Both the position numbers and the translations under genes were made by a program. From Taibaiella helvus_B (GTDB lineage: Bacteria > Bacteroidota > Bacteroidia > Chitinophagales > Chitinophagaceae), in the NCBI GenBank assembly GCA_040392805.1, contig JBEBVI010000103.1, forward strand, positions 1 through 11,579: a stretch of DNA of 11,579 bases. Reading direction: 5' to 3'. Numbering within the stretch: position 1 is the stretch's first letter; each line of letters opens with the position of its first letter. Positions 1 to 6,771 of this stretch are shown piece by piece. Below the pieces are notes generated by a model. It did no database searches. It was not told the DNA's origin and saw nothing but the letters and a program-made list of their open reading frames with translations.

Positions 1-1348
1 TATAGATAACAGGCATCCGAATGAACTGATCGTTAAGGTCAGGGAAAGTGGAGCTGCCCGTGAGCATTCGGGTAACCTGCAGGTGTTGGTCAACGGACAG
101 GTGCGGGCTGTAAGCGCTATAAATGTAAGAGATGGTTTATGGCAGGATACTCTATTACTGCAGGTAAATGGTAACGGCTGGCAGGAGATCAATATTGTTT
201 TGCAGGATCATCCGCTAAACTTCGATGATACATTTCGGATCGCCGCCCGCACCATGCCGCAGTTATCTGTACTTTCCATATATGAGCAGTCGCTTAGTCC
301 CTACCTGCGCGCGGCTTTCCAGGTGCAGGAAGGCTTCCGTTCTACATTTGAAAGAACTTCGGAGATGAATAAAAGCCGCTGGCCGGAGTATAATCTTATT
401 ATATTGCAAAATATCAATACGGTTACGGCAAATATGCAGAACGCTGTCACCGAGGCTTTGGAAAGGGGACAGAATATCCTGCTTTTTCCCGGTAAAGAAA
501 TGCAGGTGGAGCAGTTTAACCAGGCATTAAAGGACTGGGGAAGCATTTATATAGAAAGAAAAGATACGGCCCGGCAAACGGTGACTATGATGCAGCAGGC
601 TCATCCTCTTTTGCAGGACTTATTTGATAACGTGCCGGATAATGTGCAGCTTCCTGTTGTTACATTGCGTTATTTAATTAATGCTCCTCTGTCTTCCGGG
701 CAGCAGTTGCTGATGGGCTTCCGGGATGGTAAGCCTTTCCTTGCTCAATATAGTATAGGACGCGGAAAGCTGTATATATGTGCATCTCCTCTTGATGATG
801 AAGCGACCAATTTTCCGGTAAGCTATTTTTTTGCTCCTATCCTGTATAAGATGGCGGTACAAAGCAGCAATAACAGCATATATGCCGTTACTTCGGGAAG
901 TAATGCTCCTTTGTGGCTTCCTGCAGGCAGTGCCAACAAGCGCAATGTATGGCATATGGCTGCCGGTGGTTTTGATGCTATACCTCCTCAGAGAATGGCA
1001 GGAAACGGTACAGAGCTATTTCCGGGAAATGTGACTTCTTCGGCCGGCTTTTACAATCTTTATCAGAGTGATGTGCGGGATACGATAACCATTGCTCTTA
1101 ATGCAGATCGTGCCGAATCAGTACTGTCTTATGCGGAGCGCGGTGAACTAACGGCACTTGCAGGAGAGAACAAAGTTCACTGGGTAGATGAGAAATTTGT
1201 ACGGGAAAAAGGTTGGTATGCGAAAGAAACATCTTTCCCTATATGGAAGGTATGTGTGCTGCTGGCTATTGCTTCCCTGCTGATAGAAACACTATTGTTG
1301 TTAAGAAAGAATAAAATGCAGGTTAGAGAAGCAACTGTTGTGCACTGA
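1..1348 (+). CDS. BatA-domain-type membrane protein, C-terminal part (5' end outside window)
   Basis: The frame is open from base 2 with no stop, so the gene starts beyond the left edge. The GTG at 83 is internal and about 448 residues are visible. The protein reads as a periplasmic or extracellular beta-rich and Rossmann-like region, including LNFDDTFRIAA at about 215-250 and a YNLIILQNIN segment near 390-420. A single hydrophobic segment follows at about nt 1235-1303 (FPIWKVCVLLAIASLLIETL). The protein then ends in a short basic tail (RKNKMQ). This matches the usual C-terminal half of Bacteroidota BatA-domain proteins, which are about 650 residues long with an N-terminal BatA/two-helix anchor, a large soluble domain and a last C-terminal helix. 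They are often found near MoxR/BatB-type genes, and their molecular role is not established. The N-terminal BatA domain is not visible here, so the family call rests on overall resemblance. No enzyme motif was seen. Confidence 0.7.
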   Translation, partial: IDNRHPNELIVKVRESGAAREHSGNLQVLVNGQVRAVSAINVRDGLWQDTLLLQVNGNGWQEINIVLQDHPLNFDDTFRIAARTMPQLSVLSIYEQSLSPYLRAAFQVQEGFRSTFERTSEMNKSRWPEYNLIILQNINTVTANMQNAVTEALERGQNILLFPGKEMQVEQFNQALKDWGSIYIERKDTARQTVTMMQQAHPLLQDLFDNVPDNVQLPVVTLRYLINAPLSSGQQLLMGFRDGKPFLAQYSIGRGKLYICASPLDDEATNFPVSYFFAPILYKMAVQSSNNSIYAVTSGSNAPLWLPAGSANKRNVWHMAAGGFDAIPPQRMAGNGTELFPGNVTSSAGFYNLYQSDVRDTITIALNADRAESVLSYAERGELTALAGENKVHWVDEKFVREKGWYAKETSFPIWKVCVLLAIASLLIETLLLLRKNKMQVREATVVH

Positions 1349-1372
1349 TTTTGTATATATTATATCATTTAA

Positions 1373-1411
1373 TTGGGTATGAGCCAGTGGATAGTCACCT
1401 TACATATCCAA
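1373..1411 (+). other. Intergenic inverted repeat (hairpin) between BatA-like and GH15 genes
   Basis: TTGGGTATG (1373-1381) can pair with CATATCCAA (1403-1411), giving nine pairs of which one is G-T. The 21-nt loop contains a small inner GTG/CAC stem (1387-1389 with 1396-1398). It lies in the 94-nt gap between the two genes. No T-run follows on either strand, so it is not a classical intrinsic terminator. It could be a 3'-end processing signal of the upstream mRNA or a 5'-leader structure about 30 nt before the GH15 start codon. The pairing is seen directly; any function is inference. Confidence 0.4.
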
Positions 1412-1442
1412 CCGTACTGCTACAAAGAAAAAATTCTGTTTT

Positions 1443-3227
1443 ATGGCATTAAAAAAGCACAGGTATACCTCGGGTATCATTGGTAATTGTTCTTTTATGG
1501 CACATATAGATATCAGCACTAATGTCAGTTGGTTATGTATGCCCCGTTTCGATAGCTCTTTTATCTTCGGAAGCCTGATCGATTCGCAGAAAGGAGGAAC
1601 ATTTTCCATATTGCCTGAGGGGAGATACCAGTCTAAACAGTACTATGTAGAGAACACCAATATATTGTGCACTGAGGTTGAATGTGAGGAAGGGAAGTAC
1701 CGGATAACGGATTTTGCGCCCCGCTTCAACTTGTATGACCGCTACTTTCGTCCTCTTATGCTGATCCGGAAGGTGGAGCTGCTGGCAGGTAACCCGCGGG
1801 TCCGGGTAACCTGCCAACCGGTAACGGATTACGGAGAACGTGAACTTAAAGCAGCTCCGGCAAGTAACCATATCGACTATTTTGGCATGGACAATGTGCT
1901 GAGGCTTACAACCAATTTTTCGATCAATCATATATTGAATAATGACTACAGCGTATTGAAAGAAACGAAATATCTGGTAATGACCTATGGCAGTCCTTTG
2001 GAGGCGCCTCTTGCCTTTACCGCTGAAGAATTTCTACATAAAACCAGGGTGTACTGGAGGCAGTGGATCAAGAATACCAGTATCGGGAATCTGTACCAGG
2101 ATCAGGTGATCCGCAGTGCCTTGGTATTGAAGATACACCAGTATGAAGATACCGGAGCTATAATAGCGGCCAGCACTACGAGCCTTCCGGAATACCCGCA
2201 TAGCGGCCGGACCTGGGATTACCGGTACTGCTGGTTAAGAGATGCGTATTATATACTGCTTGCATTCAATAATATCGGCCACTTTGAAGAGATGGAGCGG
2301 TATTTTAATTTTATTGCCAATGTATCTGTCAAAGAAAAGGGACGTTACCAGCCGCTTTACGGCATAGTGGGAGAGCGCGAACTGAGGGAAAGGATAATTA
2401 ACCTGAAAGGCTATCTGAATAATCAGCCTGTGCGGATAGGTAACCAGGCAAGCGAGCATATTCAGAATGACGTATATGGTCAGGTGCTGATATCACTTTT
2501 GCCTTTGTATACAGATCAGCGGTTTATTTTTAAGGAGCGGTCAGATTCTTCAGAGTGGATATCTTCTTTGCTGAAGAAGATCGAGATGGTTATAGATGAG
2601 CCGGATGCAGGTTTGTGGGAATTCAGGGATATTGACGGTTATTTCTGTTACACCTACCTGTTTCACTGGGCGGGATGTAATGCTGCTGTCAAAATATCTA
2701 AGCAGATACGTAATAAAAGGCTGCAGGCCTGGGCTGAGAAGCTCATGAAAAAAGCAGTAGCAAAGATAGAAGCCTGCTATAATGCCCAGCACAAGGTTTA
2801 CCAGCAGGGTATAGGAAAGCCTTATATGGATGCAAGCACGTTACAGCTGATTATGATGCAATACCTTGATCCTTCTTCGCAAAAGGCCAAAGACCATCTT
2901 GCAGCTGTAGAAAAGAGCCTGAGTGCTGATAGCGGGCTGTTTTACCGGTACCGGCATGAGGATGATTTTGGCATTCCCCGGTCAACATTTCTTATCACGG
3001 CTTTCTGGCATGTGGAAGCCCTTGCCTGCGTGGGACGCATAGAAGAAGCCCGCAGGCGCTTTGAACAGCTACTTGCATATAGCAATCATCTTGGTTTACT
3101 CAGCGAAGATGTAGATGCCCACACCGGGAGCCAGTGGGGCAATTTTCCGCAGGCTTATAGCCATGTGGGACTGATGAATGCCGCTTATCGTATTTCAAAG
3201 AAAATGGATATGCCTAATTTTTTATAA
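1443..3227 (+). CDS. Glycoside hydrolase family 15 protein (possible trehalase or glucoamylase-like enzyme)
   Basis: This 594-residue protein has the GH15 bacterial/archaeal architecture: an N-terminal beta-sandwich (about 1-190, opening with GIIGNCSFMAHIDISTNVSW) and an (alpha/alpha)6 barrel (about 210-590). Barrel signatures are RTWDYRYCWLRDA (256-268), IQNDVYGQ (340-347), GLWEFRD (390-396), LLSEDVD (552-558) and GNFPQAYSHVGL (566-577). GH15 enzymes are inverting hydrolases with two glutamates. By motif position I infer E393 as general acid and E555 as general base. No signal peptide is seen, so it is probably cytoplasmic. The ATG at 1443 is the only ATG in frame after the upstream stop at 1392, and it has no strong Shine-Dalgarno. 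Within GH15 some members are trehalases and others cleave alpha-1,4-glucans, and sequence alone does not settle which this is. The neighbouring trehalose synthase favours trehalose. The 3' end overlaps the convergent OtsAB gene by 14 bp. Confidence 0.95.
   Translation: MALKKHRYTSGIIGNCSFMAHIDISTNVSWLCMPRFDSSFIFGSLIDSQKGGTFSILPEGRYQSKQYYVENTNILCTEVECEEGKYRITDFAPRFNLYDRYFRPLMLIRKVELLAGNPRVRVTCQPVTDYGERELKAAPASNHIDYFGMDNVLRLTTNFSINHILNNDYSVLKETKYLVMTYGSPLEAPLAFTAEEFLHKTRVYWRQWIKNTSIGNLYQDQVIRSALVLKIHQYEDTGAIIAASTTSLPEYPHSGRTWDYRYCWLRDAYYILLAFNNIGHFEEMERYFNFIANVSVKEKGRYQPLYGIVGERELRERIINLKGYLNNQPVRIGNQASEHIQNDVYGQVLISLLPLYTDQRFIFKERSDSSEWISSLLKKIEMVIDEPDAGLWEFRDIDGYFCYTYLFHWAGCNAAVKISKQIRNKRLQAWAEKLMKKAVAKIEACYNAQHKVYQQGIGKPYMDASTLQLIMMQYLDPSSQKAKDHLAAVEKSLSADSGLFYRYRHEDDFGIPRSTFLITAFWHVEALACVGRIEEARRRFEQLLAYSNHLGLLSEDVDAHTGSQWGNFPQAYSHVGLMNAAYRISKKMDMPNFL
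1784..1815 (+). repeat. GC-rich imperfect inverted repeat inside the GH15 coding region
   Basis: GGCAGGTAACCCG (1784-1796) pairs with CGGGTAACCTGCC (1803-1815). This gives 12 of 13 pairs with one A-A mismatch around a 6-nt loop (1797-1802). A third GGTAAC copy follows at 1820-1825, so the hexamer occurs three times within 37 nt. The stretch codes for ordinary residues (LAGNPRVRVTC) of the N-terminal domain, so the repeat may be chance, but it would be a strong mRNA hairpin. Confidence 0.55.
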
Positions 3228-5481
3228 GCTCATTATGCTGTGGCATTATCTGCATCTCTTTTTCCTGCTGATCTGTTAAGCTTTGCAGGAAGCCTCTTAC
3301 CTCTGAGGGGTTCTTCAGGTAATAGGTGGCTGCAGATGATCCGGCGCCAACCTTGATGGTAATAGCAGATCCGGGCATTATCTTGAAAGTATCTTCATCT
3401 GTCTGGTCGTCGCCGATGGCAAGTATGAAAGAGGCATCGGTTTTATCCAGCCATTCTTTTGCTGCGTTACCTTTATTAATATGCGTGTTTTTTATTTCGA
3501 TCACTTTATTGCCTTCTAAAACCTGCAATCCGTAATGTGCCGCTTTATATTTCAGGTTGCTCATGATTTCTGCTGCCCTGAGGTTGCCTAATCCTTTATC
3601 TACCTGCCTGTAATGCCAGGCGAGAGAATAATCTTTTTCTTCTATAAAGCTTCCCGGTGTTCTCATTTCATAATGCTGCAGCAAGGGGATAAATTCGTTT
3701 TTCCACTCGTTATTTACACCGTTGCTCACTTTCCATCTTTGCCCTTTTATCCTGGACCATGCACCATGTTCGGCAATGATATCTACCGGCAGGTCACCTA
3801 TCCATTTCTCAAGACTGTCTTTCTTTCGTCCGCTGATGATGACAACATGGTTGGCTTTATCAGCATAAAGCTGTCCTAACAATTCCAGCAATTCATTGTC
3901 CGGAGCGGCTTTTGAAGGATTATTGTTAAAGGGTACCAGGGTGCCGTCATAATCTAAAAAGATCAGGCGTGAGGCAGCATCGTTATACTTTCTTTTTATG
4001 ATATTATTCATAGCATATTCTGAAATGGTGCGGGTGCTTAATTGTTGTTGCTTTTGTTTTACTTCTTTAAGTTTATCCATGAATGCATTTACCCAGTTAT
4101 GGATATTGAATTTTTTTACCACGTCCTGCATGGAGTGCATTCTTCTTTCCTGTTCTTCCAGGGGCATAATCAGGGCCTCCGAAAGAGCTTCTGCTACCGC
4201 CTGCTTATTGGTTGGGTTTATTATTAAGGCATCATGAAGCTCCTTTGAAGCGCCTGCCAATTCACTTAATATCAGTACGCCTTTTCCATCTGTTCTGCTG
4301 GCCACATATTCTTTACACACTAAGTTCATACCATCACGCAAAGGCGTCACCAATAAGATATCGGCTGCGGTATACAGCGCAGATATCATTTCCAATGGAA
4401 ATGAGCGGTAGAGGTATTGAATGGGTTGCCAGGAAAGAGTGCCGTATTGGGCATTTATATCTGATACCAACCTGTTTATCTCTTCCTTCAAGGATGCATA
4501 TTGCCTTACACTCCCTCTGGAAGGGACAATGAGTTGCAAGAATACCACGCATTCCCGCCATTCCGGATGCTTTTGCAGGAAGTAATGAAATGCCTCCAGT
4601 CTTTGTATAATACCCTTGCTATAATCCAGCCGGTCTATGGAAAGCACAATTTTTTTATCTCCTGCAATTTTTTTGATCTTGAGCTGGCTTCGTTTGGTTT
4701 TCTCATTGAGCGCACTTGCCCGGTATTTTTCATAATCAATACCCATAGGGAAACAGTCTGCCTCTATAATGCGATCCTCCAGCAATAGTTCATTGCCATT
4801 AGTTTGAAGGGGTGCCAGATGCATTGCGGCGCTCATAAAGTGACGTACATCGTCGAAGGTGTGAAAGCCTATCAGATCTGCTCCCAATAAGCCCTTTAAT
4901 AAGTTTTCTCTCCAGGGGATAAGGCGGAATACTTCATAGGAGGGGAAGGGGATGTGCTGAAAAAAACCGATATTCAGTTCCTTCATCTTGCTGCGAATTA
5001 GGTCGGGCACAAGCATGAGCTGATAATCGTGCACCCACACCGTATCGCCTGCTTCGGCAATGGCTAATACAGCGTCTGCAAATTTCTGGTTCACCCTTCT
5101 ATATGCATTCCAGTAGTTTAAAGAATAATGTGCATAGCTTGGGAAGTAATGAAACAGCGGCCAGAGGGTATCGTTGGAAAAGCCGTCGTAGAAATAGGAT
5201 ATTTCATCCGTGCTGAGCAATACAGGGTATAACCTTTTTTCTTCTAAAATATTTATTATACCTTTTGTTGTGTCGTTTTCGGGTAAGACGGCCCCCGGCC
5301 ATCCTATCCATACTGTATTTTCTTCCTTGTAAACGCTGCTCAGACCGGTTGCCAATCCACCCTCACTTTGTTTCAGCTTCCATTCATTGTAATGCTTTTC
5401 CAGCTTTACCGGAAGTCTGTTGGAAACAATTATAAGCTTTTTGTTGTTCTCTGTCATGTCTGGCAATTTAGGAACGTACAT
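3214..5481 (-). CDS. Bifunctional trehalose-6-phosphate synthase/trehalose-6-phosphate phosphatase (OtsA-OtsB fusion)
   Basis: This 755-residue fusion makes trehalose in the cytoplasm in two steps. The OtsA part (GT20, about 13-475) joins UDP-glucose and glucose-6-phosphate. The OtsB part (HAD phosphatase, about 500-735) removes the phosphate. OtsA motifs are SNRLPV (20-25, with R22), GGLATGL (41-47), WIGWPG (58-63), FSNDTLWP (101-108), VHDYQL (150-155), FFQHIPFPS (173-181), DRLDYSKG (283-290) and RDGMNLV (382-388) followed by E391. These include the residues known in E. coli OtsA to bind UDP-glucose and glucose-6-phosphate. OtsB motifs are LDYDGT (509-514, nucleophile D510 and acid D512), ISGRK (549-553), EHGAW (571-575) and GDDQTDED (690-697). 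Both halves appear intact. The ATG at 5481 is preferred over the in-frame ATG at 5457 because AAGGAAAG lies just upstream. The gene is divergent from the repair operon and convergent with GH15. Confidence 0.97.
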   Translation of the reverse strand: MYVPKLPDMTENNKKLIIVSNRLPVKLEKHYNEWKLKQSEGGLATGLSSVYKEENTVWIGWPGAVLPENDTTKGIINILEEKRLYPVLLSTDEISYFYDGFSNDTLWPLFHYFPSYAHYSLNYWNAYRRVNQKFADAVLAIAEAGDTVWVHDYQLMLVPDLIRSKMKELNIGFFQHIPFPSYEVFRLIPWRENLLKGLLGADLIGFHTFDDVRHFMSAAMHLAPLQTNGNELLLEDRIIEADCFPMGIDYEKYRASALNEKTKRSQLKIKKIAGDKKIVLSIDRLDYSKGIIQRLEAFHYFLQKHPEWRECVVFLQLIVPSRGSVRQYASLKEEINRLVSDINAQYGTLSWQPIQYLYRSFPLEMISALYTAADILLVTPLRDGMNLVCKEYVASRTDGKGVLILSELAGASKELHDALIINPTNKQAVAEALSEALIMPLEEQERRMHSMQDVVKKFNIHNWVNAFMDKLKEVKQKQQQLSTRTISEYAMNNIIKRKYNDAASRLIFLDYDGTLVPFNNNPSKAAPDNELLELLGQLYADKANHVVIISGRKKDSLEKWIGDLPVDIIAEHGAWSRIKGQRWKVSNGVNNEWKNEFIPLLQHYEMRTPGSFIEEKDYSLAWHYRQVDKGLGNLRAAEIMSNLKYKAAHYGLQVLEGNKVIEIKNTHINKGNAAKEWLDKTDASFILAIGDDQTDEDTFKIMPGSAITIKVGAGSSAATYYLKNPSEVRGFLQSLTDQQEKEMQIMPQHNELIKN

Positions 5482-5485
5482 AACA

Positions 5486-5493
5486 CTTTCCTT
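5486..5493 (-). promoter_or_regulatory. Ribosome binding site of the OtsAB fusion
   Basis: On the minus strand AAGGAAAG ends 4 nt before the ATG at 5481-5479. It is the clearest purine-rich Shine-Dalgarno-like match in the window and supports the upstream of two in-frame ATGs (5481 rather than 5457). Confidence 0.5.
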
Positions 5494-5645
5494 AATTAAA
5501 TGTTGCAGGCACCCACATAATAAATTTTATATAAAACGTAATAGCCGGAACTGCTTTGCGTGCATATTGATGACTGACTGCAGGTGCACAGGAAGGTGTA
5601 GGTACAGGTACATTTACCACGCCTTTACAGAAACGGCGATGACTG

Positions 5646-5653
5646 CAAATATA
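5646..5653 (-). promoter_or_regulatory. Candidate Bacteroidota -7 promoter element for the OtsAB gene
   Basis: Read on the minus strand this is TATATTTG, an exact match to the TAnnTTTG -7 element recognised by the primary sigma factor of Bacteroidota. It lies in the 268-bp gap (5482-5749) between the divergent trehalose and repair genes. A start a few bases downstream would give a leader of about 160 nt. I do not find a good TTG/TTTG -33 element at the normal distance, so this is half a promoter by sequence. The predicted leader holds short GGTACA-type repeats (about 5600-5612) and no open frame I trust. Confidence 0.4.
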
Positions 5654-5700
5654 GTTTAAAAAATGTTAAGGGTGATGTAAAACGGGCATGGTTCAAATGA

Positions 5701-5728
5701 TTGATAATTAACTTAGGTATACGTATGC
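5701..5728 (+). promoter_or_regulatory. Weak candidate promoter with overlapping palindrome ahead of the repair operon
   Basis: TTG at 5701-5703 and TACGTATG at 5720-5727 (five of six fixed positions of TAnnTTTG) could form a promoter for the exonuclease gene. The 16-nt spacer is shorter than usual. The -7-like element overlaps the perfect 8-bp palindrome ATACGTAT (5719-5726), which extends with a wobble to GTATACGTATGC (5717-5728). A palindrome there would suit a dimeric repressor, but no regulator is encoded nearby. It is the best of several weak possibilities. Confidence 0.25.
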
Positions 5729-5749
5729 TAACCTGAAGATTTCTTTATA

Positions 5750-6745
5750 ATGATGTTACAATTTAATGAGAATGGAATATATTGTCGCCAGGCGGACATA
5801 TACATAGATCCGTGGAAGCCTGTGAGCAAGGCCATAATTACGCATGCACACTCCGATCATGCCCGGCGTGGATCGGTACACTATTTATGTCATACCGATA
5901 CAGTTCCCTTGCTTCGTCTGAGATTGGGGAATGATATATCTGTGGAGGGAATTGAATATAAGAAGTCATTGTATATAAATGGCGTTCATGTCAGTTTATA
6001 CCCGGCCGGCCATATTATAGGATCTGCCCAGGTGCGGTTGGAATACAAAGGAGAGATATGGGTGGTATCCGGCGATTATAAATTACAGAACGATGGTCTT
6101 TCCGTTCCATTTGAGCCGGTCGTTTGTCATTCATTTGTTACGGAATCTACTTTTGCCTTACCCGTTTATAAATTTCCGGCACAGCATCTGGTGGCTTCGG
6201 AAATGAATGAGTGGTGCAGGGAGAATAGTGCAAAGGGCGTGAATACGGTTATTATCGGTTATGCTTTAGGGAAGGCCCAGCGTATACTGCAGCTTCTTGA
6301 CTGCGGGCTTGGCCCGGTATATACGCATGGCGCTGTAGATAATGTCAACCGGGTTTTAACGGCCGGCAATATAAAGCTGAACGAATGTGTGAGAATAGTG
6401 ACTAATGAAAAAGACAGAAGTATCAAAAATGCAGTGATCATTGCGCCGCCATCGGCTATAGGCAGTCCCTGGATCAGCAGGTTTGCACCTTATAGCTTAG
6501 GCGTCTGCAGCGGATGGATGAAGCTTAGGGGCGCCAGGCGTCGAAGGGGGGCCGACAGGGGCTTTGTATTATCCGACCATTGTGACTGGCCACAGCTTGG
6601 TGAAGCCATTGCTTCCACAGGCGCTCAGCGTATTTTTGTAACTCATGGTTACCAGTACGCCTTTGCCAAATGGCTGAGAGAAGACAAGGGACTGGAAGCT
6701 TACGAAGTACAAACCTTATATGGAACGGAGGAAGAGGATATTTAG
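5750..6745 (+). CDS. Ligase-associated DNA exonuclease (MBL-fold/beta-CASP)
   Basis: This 331-residue protein has a metallo-beta-lactamase fold with beta-CASP-like features and matches the ligase-associated exonuclease family. Likely metal ligands are HAHSDH (H32, H34, D36, H37), H88 in GHIIGSAQ and D109 in SGDYK. C-terminal motifs are TEST with E132, SDHCDW (275-280, with H277) and THG with H299. The arginine-rich run RGARRRRGADRGFVLSDH (260-277) is typical of this family. The family acts on DNA ends, and the homologue in the related Pseudomonas putida cluster is a metal-dependent nuclease. It is the first gene of a four-gene repair operon, with 26 nt to the ligase. ATG at 5750 and the adjacent ATG at 5753 are equivalent choices. 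The N-terminal YCRQADIYIDPWKPV begins the domain directly, so no upstream extension is needed. No signal peptide was seen. Confidence 0.95.
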   Translation: MMLQFNENGIYCRQADIYIDPWKPVSKAIITHAHSDHARRGSVHYLCHTDTVPLLRLRLGNDISVEGIEYKKSLYINGVHVSLYPAGHIIGSAQVRLEYKGEIWVVSGDYKLQNDGLSVPFEPVVCHSFVTESTFALPVYKFPAQHLVASEMNEWCRENSAKGVNTVIIGYALGKAQRILQLLDCGLGPVYTHGAVDNVNRVLTAGNIKLNECVRIVTNEKDRSIKNAVIIAPPSAIGSPWISRFAPYSLGVCSGWMKLRGARRRRGADRGFVLSDHCDWPQLGEAIASTGAQRIFVTHGYQYAFAKWLREDKGLEAYEVQTLYGTEEEDI

Positions 6746-6771
6746 AATGCCTGTGGCAGAAAAAATCTTTT

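Noticed and set aside
1349..1377. TTTTG (1349-1353) and TAATTGGG (1370-1377) as a promoter for GH15
   Set aside because: Only four of six fixed positions of the -7 element match and the spacer is short (16 nt), so this is no better than chance in AT-rich DNA.
1533..1931. 132-codon open frame on the minus strand
   Set aside because: It is antisense to the GH15 N-terminal domain, with no motif and low-quality composition.
2945..2954. Perfect 10-bp palindrome CCGGTACCGG
   Set aside because: It lies within conserved GH15 coding sequence, encodes ordinary residues and shows no spaced partner. It is probably chance.
5420..5659. 79-codon plus-strand open frame running from the OtsAB start region into the divergent intergenic region
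   Set aside because: It begins antisense to conserved OtsA sequence, and the translation is cysteine/arginine-rich and unlike a real protein.
6670..6771. Upstream extension of the ligase by 34 residues starting inside the exonuclease gene
   Set aside because: The extra residues lie in another frame of the conserved exonuclease C-terminus and do not resemble ligase sequence. The ATG at 6772 gives the normal family N-terminus.
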